Assembly (NCBI RefSeq): GCF_003323735.1
Contig: NZ_QOIM01000018.1
Coordinates: 62,001 to 126,000, forward strand
Length of the DNA stretch: 64,000 nucleotides
Reading direction: 5' to 3'
From: Streptomyces reniochalinae
GTDB taxonomy: Bacteria > Actinomycetota > Actinomycetes > Streptomycetales > Streptomycetaceae
The notes beneath the pieces were generated by a model, which was given only the letters and a program-made list of their open reading frames with translations, was not told the DNA's origin and made no database searches. The translations under genes and the position numbers were made by a program. Below are positions 39,185 to 45,881 of the stretch, piece by piece (positions within the stretch are counted from its first letter, which is position 1; the number at the start of each line of letters is the position of its first letter).

Positions 39185-40394
39185 CACCGAGGCGAAGGAC
39201 GGCGGCGGAAAGCTGCTCGGCGGGCTCGACACCGCGGCGACCGACCGGCTGAAGTCGGTGGCGAAGGAGTTCGCCATGGCGGAGGCGGAGAAGCTGCTCA
39301 GCGGGGTGGGCCGCAAGCTGGGCCAGACCACCGGCAAGCTCAACGACGTCGCCGAGGGCAACAGCCCGGGGCTGGGCAAGCTGGCGCTGGACAGCGGCCG
39401 CAAGATCATGGACGGCAAGGGACCGCTGCGCACCGCCATGGAGGTGGGCGGCGGCCACCTCAAGGACAAGGCCGTCGAGGGCATCAAGGGCGTGTTCGGC
39501 GGCGGAGGCAAGAAGCGCAAGGGCGGCGGCCAGAAGCCGGTCGTCATCCTGGAGTACGTGGACGTGGGCGTGCCGATAAGAGACGCCTACGACCAGTGGA
39601 CCCAGTTGCAGGACTTCAGCTCCTTCAGCAAGGGCGTCAAGGACGTCACGGTCGCCGACGACACGACCTCCGACTGGAAGGCGAAGATCTTCTGGTCCAA
39701 CCGGAGCTGGAAGGCCACGACCACGGAGCAGATCCCCGACCAGCGCATCGCCTGGACCTCCGAGGGCGCCAAGGGCAGCACGAAGGGCGTGGTGACCTTC
39801 CATGAGCTGACGGACAACCTCACGCGGGTCGTGCTGCTGATCGAGTACTACCCCAAGGGCCTGTTCGAGAAGACCGGCAACATCTGGCGCGCCCAGGGCA
39901 GGCGGGCCAGGCTCGACCTCAAGCACTACGTCCGCCACATCGCCATGAAGGGCGAGGCCGACGACGGCTGGCGCGGTGAGATCCGCGACGGCGAGGTCGT
40001 CGTCTCCCACGAGGACGCGGTCGCCGAGGAGGAGAACGAGAACGCCGAGGACGCCGGAACCGACGCGCCGGACGAGGCCGAGGACGCCGGGAGTTCCGAG
40101 GAGGGCGACGGCGAGGCCGAAGACCGGGCTCAGGACACGTACGACGACGAGGAGTACGAGGACGCCGAGGGCGGAGCGGAGGAGCCCGAGGACGCCTACG
40201 CCGAGGACGAGGAGGACACCGACGACTCCGAGGAGTTCGAGGAGCCGGAGGCGGCCTACGACGAGGACGGCGAACCCGAGGACGAGGAGGGCGAGGAGCC
40301 CGAGGGCGAGTACGACGAGACGGACGAGGAAGCGGAGGACGTCGAGCCCGAGGAGGCCGAGGGCGAGTACGCCACGGCGGGTGAGCGCCGGTGA
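39177..40394 (+). CDS. gvpZ: GvpZ-type SRPBCC-domain protein with acidic tail
   Basis: A 405-residue protein from GTG 39177 (GGGAGG upstream). Residues 1-120 are a helical, Lys/Gly-rich region. Residues about 121-275 are a SRPBCC/START-like domain (VDVGVPIRDAYDQWTQLQDF; SNRSWKATTTEQIPDQRIAW; LLIEYYPKGLFEKTGNIW). Residues 280-405 are a run of Glu/Asp/Tyr/Gly with almost no basic residues. Position matches gvpZ in Streptomyces clusters. SRPBCC domains form hydrophobic pockets, so ligand or chaperone roles are possible; function in vesicles is unknown. It overlaps gvpY by 8 bp and gvpJ by 4 bp. Confidence 0.78.
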   Translation: MADTEAKDGGGKLLGGLDTAATDRLKSVAKEFAMAEAEKLLSGVGRKLGQTTGKLNDVAEGNSPGLGKLALDSGRKIMDGKGPLRTAMEVGGGHLKDKAVEGIKGVFGGGGKKRKGGGQKPVVILEYVDVGVPIRDAYDQWTQLQDFSSFSKGVKDVTVADDTTSDWKAKIFWSNRSWKATTTEQIPDQRIAWTSEGAKGSTKGVVTFHELTDNLTRVVLLIEYYPKGLFEKTGNIWRAQGRRARLDLKHYVRHIAMKGEADDGWRGEIRDGEVVVSHEDAVAEEENENAEDAGTDAPDEAEDAGSSEEGDGEAEDRAQDTYDDEEYEDAEGGAEEPEDAYAEDEEDTDDSEEFEEPEAAYDEDGEPEDEEGEEPEGEYDETDEEAEDVEPEEAEGEYATAGERR

Positions 40395-40783
40395 GCACGC
40401 CGATGCCGGGGGCGAGCAGGCTGCCCGACCGCTACGAGGGCGGCAGCAGCGCGAACCTCGCCGACATCCTCGAACGGGTCCTCGACAAGGGCGTGGTGAT
40501 CGCGGGGGACATCCGCATCAACCTGCTCGACATCGAGCTGCTGACCATCAAACTCCGGCTGATCGTCGCCTCCGTCGACAAGGCCAAGGAGATGGGCATC
40601 GACTGGTGGGAGACCGATCCGGCGCTCAGCTCGAACGCCCGCAGGGGCGAACTGTCCGAGGAGAACGCGCGGCTGCGTGAGCGCGTCGCCGAGCTGGAGG
40701 GCAGGGCGCCGGGGTCCGGGGCGACCGGAGCCGAGGAAGCCGAGCACAGGGAGCACAAGGAGGTGGAAGGCCGTGAGCGGTGA
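40391..40783 (+). CDS. gvpJ: Gas vesicle protein GvpJ
   Basis: A 130-residue GvpA-like minor protein from GTG 40391. The GvpA fold (NLADILERVLDKGVVIAGDIRINLLDIELLTIKLRLIVASVDKAKEMGI) is followed by WWETDPAL, the usual GvpJ mark, and a charged helical tail. GvpJ is a minor shell protein thought to act at the conical tips or in nucleation. Overlaps gvpZ by 4 bp and gvpL by 11 bp. Confidence 0.92.
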   Translation: MSTPMPGASRLPDRYEGGSSANLADILERVLDKGVVIAGDIRINLLDIELLTIKLRLIVASVDKAKEMGIDWWETDPALSSNARRGELSEENARLRERVAELEGRAPGSGATGAEEAEHREHKEVEGRER

Positions 40784-41576
40784 GCTGCGGTACGTCTACG
40801 CGGTGACCGCGCCACTGGCCGGTCCGCTGCCGGCGCAACTGCGGGGCGTCGGCGGCGCGGCCCCCTACACCGTCGAGCACGCGGGGCTGGTGGCGGTGAC
40901 GGGCGTCGTGCCCGAGGCCGACTTCGCCGAGGAGCCGTTGCGCGCCCACCTGGAGGACCTGCGCTGGCTGGAGGAGACGGCACGCGCCCACCAGGGCGTC
41001 GTGGACGCGCTGACCGCGCTGACCTGTCCGCTTCCACTGCGCCTGGCGACCGTCTACCTCGACGACGACGGCGTACGGCGCGCGCTGGAGGAGGGCAGGG
41101 AAGAGTTCGCGGCGACCCTGGAGCGGCTGGAGGGCCGCGTCGAGTGGGGGGTGAAGGTGTACGCGCAGCGCCGCGCACCGGAACCCGCCGCCGCCGGGGC
41201 CGCGCCCAGCAGCGGGCGGGACTTCCTGCGCCGCCGCAAGCAGGAGGTGACGGCCAGGGAGAACGCGCTGGAGGAGGCCGAGGAGCTCGGCCGTACGCTG
41301 CACGCGGCGCTCGCCGCGCAGGCGGAGGACGTGCGGGTCCATCCGGCACAGAACCCGCAGCTCTCCCAGGCCCCGGGCCAGAACCTGCTCAACGCGGCCT
41401 ATCTGGTGCCGCGCGAGCGGTCGGAGGAGTTCGTCGAGCGCGTCGAACAGCTGGGCGGACACGACCCCGCCGTCCGGGTCGAGCTGACCGGGCCGTGGGC
41501 GCCGTACTCCTTCGCGTCCGGTCAGGCCGGCGCCGAGGCGAACGTGGAGGGCCGCCATGACGGCGCCGTCCGCTGA
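40773..41576 (+). CDS. gvpL: Gas vesicle protein GvpL
   Basis: A 267-residue member of the GvpL/GvpF family from GTG 40773, with AAGGAGG 10 bases upstream. It begins LRYVYAVTAPL, has VDALTALTCPLPLRLATVYLDD and RVEWGVKVYAQ, and ends VELTGPWAPYSFA. GvpL is an accessory protein that interacts with several other Gvp proteins during assembly. It overlaps gvpJ by 11 bp and gvpS by 20 bp, indicating tight coupling. Confidence 0.92.
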   Translation: MSGELRYVYAVTAPLAGPLPAQLRGVGGAAPYTVEHAGLVAVTGVVPEADFAEEPLRAHLEDLRWLEETARAHQGVVDALTALTCPLPLRLATVYLDDDGVRRALEEGREEFAATLERLEGRVEWGVKVYAQRRAPEPAAAGAAPSSGRDFLRRRKQEVTARENALEEAEELGRTLHAALAAQAEDVRVHPAQNPQLSQAPGQNLLNAAYLVPRERSEEFVERVEQLGGHDPAVRVELTGPWAPYSFASGQAGAEANVEGRHDGAVR

Positions 41577-41814
41577 ACCGTCCGTGGCGCCGGCCCCCGG
41601 TCCGGTCGCCGTCGACTCCCAGCGGCCGATGGCCAGGCGGCAGGTCGCACTGGTGGACCTGCTGGACCGGCTGCTGGGCTCGGGCGTGGTGCTCGCCGGC
41701 TCGCTCACCCTCGGGATCGCCGACGTGGACCTGGTGCGGATCGACCTGCGCGCCCTGGTCAGCTCGGTCAACGAACGCGTCCCCTCGCCGTGGGAGGGAG
41801 GGAACCCCCTGTGA
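41557..41814 (+). CDS. gvpS: Gas vesicle protein GvpS (GvpA/J-like)
   Basis: An 85-residue GvpA-fold protein: after a Pro/Ala leader comes VALVDLLDRLLGSGVVLAG, SLTLGIADVDLVRIDLRALVSSV. GvpS is a minor GvpA-like protein of the bacterial cluster type. It starts 20 bp inside gvpL and its stop overlaps the GTG of gvpK. Shorter than GvpA, with no C-terminal tail. Confidence 0.9.
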   Translation: MTAPSAEPSVAPAPGPVAVDSQRPMARRQVALVDLLDRLLGSGVVLAGSLTLGIADVDLVRIDLRALVSSVNERVPSPWEGGNPL

Positions 41815-42089
41815 CGACACGCCGCCTCGACTTCGACCCCGACACCGTGGAGCGCGACCTCGCGGCGCTGGTGCTGACCATCGTCGAACTGCTGCGTCAG
41901 CTCGTGGAGCGCCAGGCACTGCGCCGGGTGGACGTCGGCGACCTGAGCGAGGACCAGGAAGAGCGCATCGGCATGACGCTCATGCTCCTGGAGGACCGCA
42001 TGGAGCTGCTGCGCGAGCGCTTCGGCCTGACCCCCGAGGAGCTGAACTTGGACCTCGGCCCGCTGGGTCCCCTGCTGCCCACCGACTGA
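41811..42089 (+). CDS. gvpK: Gas vesicle protein GvpK
   Basis: A 92-residue GvpK from GTG 41811: LDFDPDTVERDLAALVLTIVELLRQLVERQALRRVD and GMTLMLLEDRMELLRERFGL. Small accessory protein needed for vesicle formation. It is the last canonical gvp gene; the MgtC-like gene follows after 19 bp with no terminator between, so transcription may continue. Confidence 0.93.
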   Translation: MTTRRLDFDPDTVERDLAALVLTIVELLRQLVERQALRRVDVGDLSEDQEERIGMTLMLLEDRMELLRERFGLTPEELNLDLGPLGPLLPTD

Positions 42090-42108
42090 CGACTGCTAGA
42101 CCTCGGCT

Positions 42109-42834
42109 ATGCACGACGCCTTCTCCTCTTCCCTGGGCCAGGGCTGGCCGCAGATCGCCGACCTGGCCCTGGCCTTCGTCCTGACGTCGCTGATCGGTCT
42201 GGAGCGGCGGGCCAAACGCAAGAGCGCGGGGCTGCGCACCCATGCGCTGGTGGGGCTCGGCGCGGCCTTGTTCATGCTGGTGAGCAAGTACGGCTTCACC
42301 GACCTGATGGACGCCGACAGCGTCTCCTTCGACCCGTCGCGGATCGCCGCCCAGGTCGTCTCCGGCGTCGGCTTCCTGGGCGGCGGGCTGATCTTCGTAC
42401 GGCGGGACGTGGTGCGGGGACTGACCACGGCCGCGATCGTGTGGGTCTCCGCCGCCGTGGGCATGGCGTGCGGTGCCGGACTGCCGCTGCTGGCGCTCGT
42501 CGTCGTGGCGCTGCACTTCCTCACGGTGTGGGGCTTCACCAAGCTGGGCGAGCACCTGCCCGACGTGGAACCGAGCCGGCTGCTGCTCACCTACGAGGAG
42601 GGGCGCGGGGTGCTGCGCACGGCGCTGGGCCACTGCACGGAGCGCGGTTTCGCCGTCACCGAGACCCAGGCCACGCAGGACGACCTCGGCGACGACGTGG
42701 CGCGGACGCCGCGTACCCGGCTGGCGCTCGCCGTCGCGGGAAAGGGGTCCGTGCCCGAACTGGTGGCCGAGTTGATCGAGATTCCCGGAATGATCGCCGT
42801 GAACGCCCGTCAGCCGGGGATGTCGGGCGAGTAG
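42109..42834 (+). CDS. MgtC/SapB-family membrane protein
   Basis: A 241-residue membrane protein with about five helices in the first 145 residues. It has the family blocks LTSLIGLERRAKRKSAGLRTHALVGLGAAL and VVSGVGFLGGGLIF, then a soluble C-terminal domain (ACT-like in the family). MgtC proteins support growth in low magnesium and modulate the F1Fo ATPase in pathogens; transport itself is not proven. The gene begins 19 bp after gvpK on the same strand, so read-through from the gas vesicle operon is likely. Whether it works with vesicles is unknown. Confidence 0.85.
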   Translation: MHDAFSSSLGQGWPQIADLALAFVLTSLIGLERRAKRKSAGLRTHALVGLGAALFMLVSKYGFTDLMDADSVSFDPSRIAAQVVSGVGFLGGGLIFVRRDVVRGLTTAAIVWVSAAVGMACGAGLPLLALVVVALHFLTVWGFTKLGEHLPDVEPSRLLLTYEEGRGVLRTALGHCTERGFAVTETQATQDDLGDDVARTPRTRLALAVAGKGSVPELVAELIEIPGMIAVNARQPGMSGE

Positions 42835-42961
42835 ACGCGGCGCGCGCGGGTGACGCGCGCCGGGCACGCCCGGGTGCCCGTTGATCGGCGGCCGCACGTT
42901 TCCCCTCGTCCCCCGCGGAAACCCCGTCGTATGACACGCGAGCCGAAGGGGGCTTGAGCAC

Positions 42962-43336
42962 ATGAACGCGGACGTCACCCAGACGGCCATGGACCTCGCC
43001 GCCCGTGACCACCTCGTGGGCCTCGCGCCCCTGATCATCGGGTTGCTGATCGTCTGCGCGCTCGTCGCGGCGGTCTGGCTGGGCATCCGGGTGAAGAACC
43101 GCGAGCCCGAGCCGCCGGAGCCCGAGGACCAGCCGCACCTGCCCGAGGAAGGGCCGACCGACGAGATCGTCGGCAACCGGGAGCCCGACGAGATGCCCAG
43201 GGACGGCGTCCGCAGGCTGCCGCACGACGGGGTGCACGACACCGGCGACCGGGAGGACCATCCCGGCGAGCCGCCGCGCCGCAAGAAGTGGGAGCCCGGC
43301 CAGAGCGGGTCCTTCGGCAGCGGCGGCCCCGGCTGA
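42962..43336 (+). CDS. DUF6479-type single-pass membrane protein
   Basis: A 124-residue protein. One membrane helix occupies about residues 22-42 (LAPLIIGLLIVCALVAAVWLG). An acidic, Pro-rich cytoplasmic tail follows (REPEPPEPEDQP) and ends in Arg/Lys/Gly. It matches the short Streptomyces proteins grouped as DUF6479; function unknown. It lies 127 bp after the MgtC-like gene and before a terminator hairpin, so it may be the last gene of that transcript. Confidence 0.7.
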   Translation: MNADVTQTAMDLAARDHLVGLAPLIIGLLIVCALVAAVWLGIRVKNREPEPPEPEDQPHLPEEGPTDEIVGNREPDEMPRDGVRRLPHDGVHDTGDREDHPGEPPRRKKWEPGQSGSFGSGGPG

Positions 43337-43371
43337 TCCCGGCCGGCTCGACGGGAACCTCGAAGGGGCAC

Positions 43372-43407
43372 GGCCCGGATCCACCCGCAACGGGGCGGAT
43401 CCGGGCC
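43372..43407 (+). terminator. Terminator after the gas vesicle/MgtC/DUF6479 unit
   Basis: GGCCCGGATCC at 43372-43382 pairs perfectly with 43397-43407 around a 14-base loop, 35 bp after the DUF6479 stop. It also faces the convergent TetR gene ending at 43472. Confidence 0.7.
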
Positions 43408-43471
43408 CTGCCCCTTGCCGCTGCCCGTACGGCCGGCGCCGCACCAGGCGCCGACCTGGCGTCGGGGCCTC

Positions 43472-44026
43472 TCAGGGGGTCAGCAGCGCCGCGAGCGGGC
43501 CCGTGATGTCGGCCCGGTCGGGCGGCGCCGCGGCTGCGAGGGACTGGAGGAGCAGGCCGTCGAGCACGCGGGAGAGTGCCCGGGCGGTCTGCTCGTCGGT
43601 GTGCGCGCTCAGCACCTCGCGCTCGGTCTCGGCGTAGAGCAGCGCCGAGTCGCGCAGCTCGGGGCGGCGCATGGCGGCGGTGGACAGTTCGAAGGAGAGC
43701 ACCAGCTCGGCGCGGTTGTCGCGCAGCTGGCTGACGACGAGGTCGGCCAGCGCCTCGACCAGCTCGCCGGGGGAGACCTCGCCCAGGGCCGCGCCCCACT
43801 CGTGCAGGGCGCGCGCGTAGCGCTCGCTGAGCCTGCGGATGGCCGCGTCCAGCAGGTCGTCGAGGGTGGCGAAGTAGTAGGTGGTCGAGCCGAGGGGTAC
43901 GTCCGCCTCGCGGGCGACCGCGCGGTGGCTGAGCCCCGTGATGCCGTTCTCCAGCAGGATCCGCTCGGTGGCGGCCATGATCCGCTCCCGGCGCTCCGGG
44001 TCGGCAGGTCCCCGCTTGGCTCCCAT
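43472..44026 (-). CDS. TetR-family repressor of the adjacent MFS exporter
   Basis: A 184-residue protein from ATG 44026. The DNA-binding domain (about 10-58) reads RIMAATERILLENGITGLSHRAVAREADVPLGSTTYYFATLDDLLDAA. The C-terminal part is a TetR_C ligand domain. It is divergent from a QacA-type exporter, with two tandem 18-bp operators in the 112-bp gap. This is the classic efflux-repressor arrangement, in which a substrate of the pump releases the repressor. In-frame extensions to 44311 would pass through the operators and are rejected. Confidence 0.88.
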   Translation of the reverse strand: MGAKRGPADPERRERIMAATERILLENGITGLSHRAVAREADVPLGSTTYYFATLDDLLDAAIRRLSERYARALHEWGAALGEVSPGELVEALADLVVSQLRDNRAELVLSFELSTAAMRRPELRDSALLYAETEREVLSAHTDEQTARALSRVLDGLLLQSLAAAAPPDRADITGPLAALLTP

Positions 44027-44064
44027 GGGCGCACCCCGCCTCTCTCCGTTTCCTGCGGCGATTT

Positions 44065-44082
44065 TGTGTACCCTAGTACACA
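44065..44082. promoter_or_regulatory. TetR operator 1 of the exporter promoter
   Basis: TGTGTACCCTAGTACACA, perfect 7-bp arms around CCTA. A second copy starts exactly 22 bp further on, two helical turns away. Confidence 0.8.
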
Positions 44083-44086
44083 GCTT

Positions 44087-44104
44087 TATGTACGCTCGTA
44101 CACA
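44087..44104. promoter_or_regulatory. TetR operator 2 of the exporter promoter
   Basis: TATGTACGCTCGTACACA, with arms TGTAC/GTACA around GCTC. It shares the GTAC-N4-GTACACA pattern of operator 1 and lies 35 bp before the exporter start codon. Confidence 0.8.
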
Positions 44105-44138
44105 AAAATCGTTTGACACGAACGGAGAGACCCCTCCC

Positions 44139-45758
44139 ATGGCACCCGAGGCGACCGTGAAGGCCGGACCGCGCGAGTGGGCGGGGCTGGTCGTCCTCAC
44201 ACTGCCCGTGCTGCTGATCGCCGTCGACCTGACGGTCCTCGGCTTCGCCGTACCCGCGCTCAGCGAGGACCTCGCCCCCTCCAGCACCCAGCTGCTGTGG
44301 CTCGTGGACATCTACTCCTTCGTCCTCGCCGGGCTGCTGGTGACCATGGGCACGCTCGGGGACCGCATCGGCAGGCGCAAACTGCTGATGGCCGGCTGCG
44401 CCGGATTCGGCGTGGCCTCCGCACTCGCCGCCTACGCCCCCAGCGCCGTGGCCCTGATCGGCGCCCGCGTGCTGCTCGGTGTCGCCGGCGCCACGCTCAT
44501 GCCCTCCACGCTCTCGCTGCTGCGCAGCATGTTCCGCGACCAGCGGCAGCGCCTCGTCGCCGTCGCCGCCTGGGGCTCCGCGTTCAGCGCCGGATCAGCG
44601 CTCGGGCCCGTCGTCGGCGGCATCCTGCTGGAGCACTTCTGGTGGGGCTCGGTCTTTCTGATCAACCTGCCGCTGGTCGTACTCGCCCTCGTCGGGCTGC
44701 CGCTGCTGGTGCCCGAGACCAAGGATCCCGCGCCGGGCCGCTTCGACCTGCCCAGCGCCGCGCTCACCCTGCTGACGGTGCTGCCCGTCGTCTACGCCAT
44801 CAAGACCTTCGCGCACGGCGACGCGCTGCAATCCCTGCCGTTCCTGCTCGTGGGCCTGGCCTTCGGCACCGTGTTCGTACGCCGCCAGCGGACCCTGGCC
44901 GACCCGCTCATCGACATCTCGCTCTTCCGCATCCGCCACTTCTCCGCAGCCATCGTCACCAACATGCTCGTCATCTTCGTGATGGCCGGATCCCTCTTCT
45001 TCATCCCCCAGTTCCTCCAGCTCTCCGAAGGGCTCTCGCCCCTGCGCGGCGGACTGATGCTGCTGCCGGGCGCCGCACTGTCGGTGGCCTCCGGCTTCTT
45101 CGCCGCGGCCGCGGCGCGGCGCACCGGGCTGCGGCAGCTGATCAGCGCCGGGCTGGCGACCGCCGCGCTCGGGTTCGCCGCCATGACCGCCGTGCCCCTG
45201 GGACACGGGGTCGCCGTGGTCGTCCTCGCCTTCTGCCTGGTGAGCCTCGGGGTGGGGACGGTCATGACGCTGACCAACGAGATGGTCCTCTCCACCGTCC
45301 CGCCCGAACGGGCCGGTGCCGCCTCGGCCGTCTCCGAGACGGGCATCGAGTTGGGCGGCGCGCTGGGTATCGCCGTGCTGGGCAGCGTGCTCACCTCCGC
45401 GTACCGCATGGGCCTCGACCCGGTGGACGGGGTGCCGTCGCGCGTGCTGGAGGCCGCGCGCGAGACGCTCGGCAACGCGCTGGCGGCCGCCGCACGGCTG
45501 GGCGGCCAGCCCGGCAGGGTACTGGCGGAGGAGGCCAGGGACGCCTTCGCCACCGGCATCCGCTTCACCGGCATGGCCGGCGCCGCCCTCCTGGTGGTGG
45601 CCGCCGCACTGGCCTGGGTGCTGCTGCGCCCGCGGCCCGAACCCGGCGGCCACGACGCCGAGTCCGGCACTTCCCACCACGAGCAGCCGGACGCCGGCCA
45701 CGGGCACCCGGACACCGGCCGCGGGCAGCCGGGCGCCAGGCACTCTCCCCGGGCCTGA
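44139..45758 (+). CDS. DHA2-family (QacA/EmrB-like) MFS multidrug exporter
   Basis: A 539-residue membrane protein from ATG 44139 with about 14 helices. The opening VLTLPVLLIAVDLTVLGFAVPAL and WLVDIYSFVLAGLLVTMGTLGDRIGRRKLL give the Asp in helix 1 and motif A. Motif C is in GSALGPVVGGILLEHFWW. This is the SmvA/QacA group of proton-driven exporters of cationic or hydrophobic compounds. A His/Gly/Asp-rich tail (GTSHHEQPDAGHGHPDTG) closes it and might bind metal. Repressed by the divergent TetR on present evidence. Confidence 0.88.
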   Translation: MAPEATVKAGPREWAGLVVLTLPVLLIAVDLTVLGFAVPALSEDLAPSSTQLLWLVDIYSFVLAGLLVTMGTLGDRIGRRKLLMAGCAGFGVASALAAYAPSAVALIGARVLLGVAGATLMPSTLSLLRSMFRDQRQRLVAVAAWGSAFSAGSALGPVVGGILLEHFWWGSVFLINLPLVVLALVGLPLLVPETKDPAPGRFDLPSAALTLLTVLPVVYAIKTFAHGDALQSLPFLLVGLAFGTVFVRRQRTLADPLIDISLFRIRHFSAAIVTNMLVIFVMAGSLFFIPQFLQLSEGLSPLRGGLMLLPGAALSVASGFFAAAAARRTGLRQLISAGLATAALGFAAMTAVPLGHGVAVVVLAFCLVSLGVGTVMTLTNEMVLSTVPPERAGAASAVSETGIELGGALGIAVLGSVLTSAYRMGLDPVDGVPSRVLEAARETLGNALAAAARLGGQPGRVLAEEARDAFATGIRFTGMAGAALLVVAAALAWVLLRPRPEPGGHDAESGTSHHEQPDAGHGHPDTGRGQPGARHSPRA

Positions 45759-45824
45759 CGCCCACGTCGTCCACCCGCCGGGCGTGACGCCGGGGGCCGT
45801 GTCAGGCGCCCCGGCCTCTCAAGC

Positions 45825-45860
45825 GGCAGGGCCCCGGGGGAAGTCCCCCGGGGCCCTGCC
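45825..45860. terminator. Strong bidirectional terminator between two MFS genes
   Basis: GGCAGGGCCCCGGGGG pairs perfectly over 16 bp with 45845-45860 around an AAGT loop, between the stop codons of two convergent transporter genes. Confidence 0.85.
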
Positions 45861-45881
45861 GCGTTCAGCCGCCGGTGGCGC

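Noticed and set aside
40010..40390. Repeat array or CRISPR-like structure
   Set aside because: The GAG/GAC repetition is the coding sequence of the acidic GvpZ tail; no regular spacer pattern.
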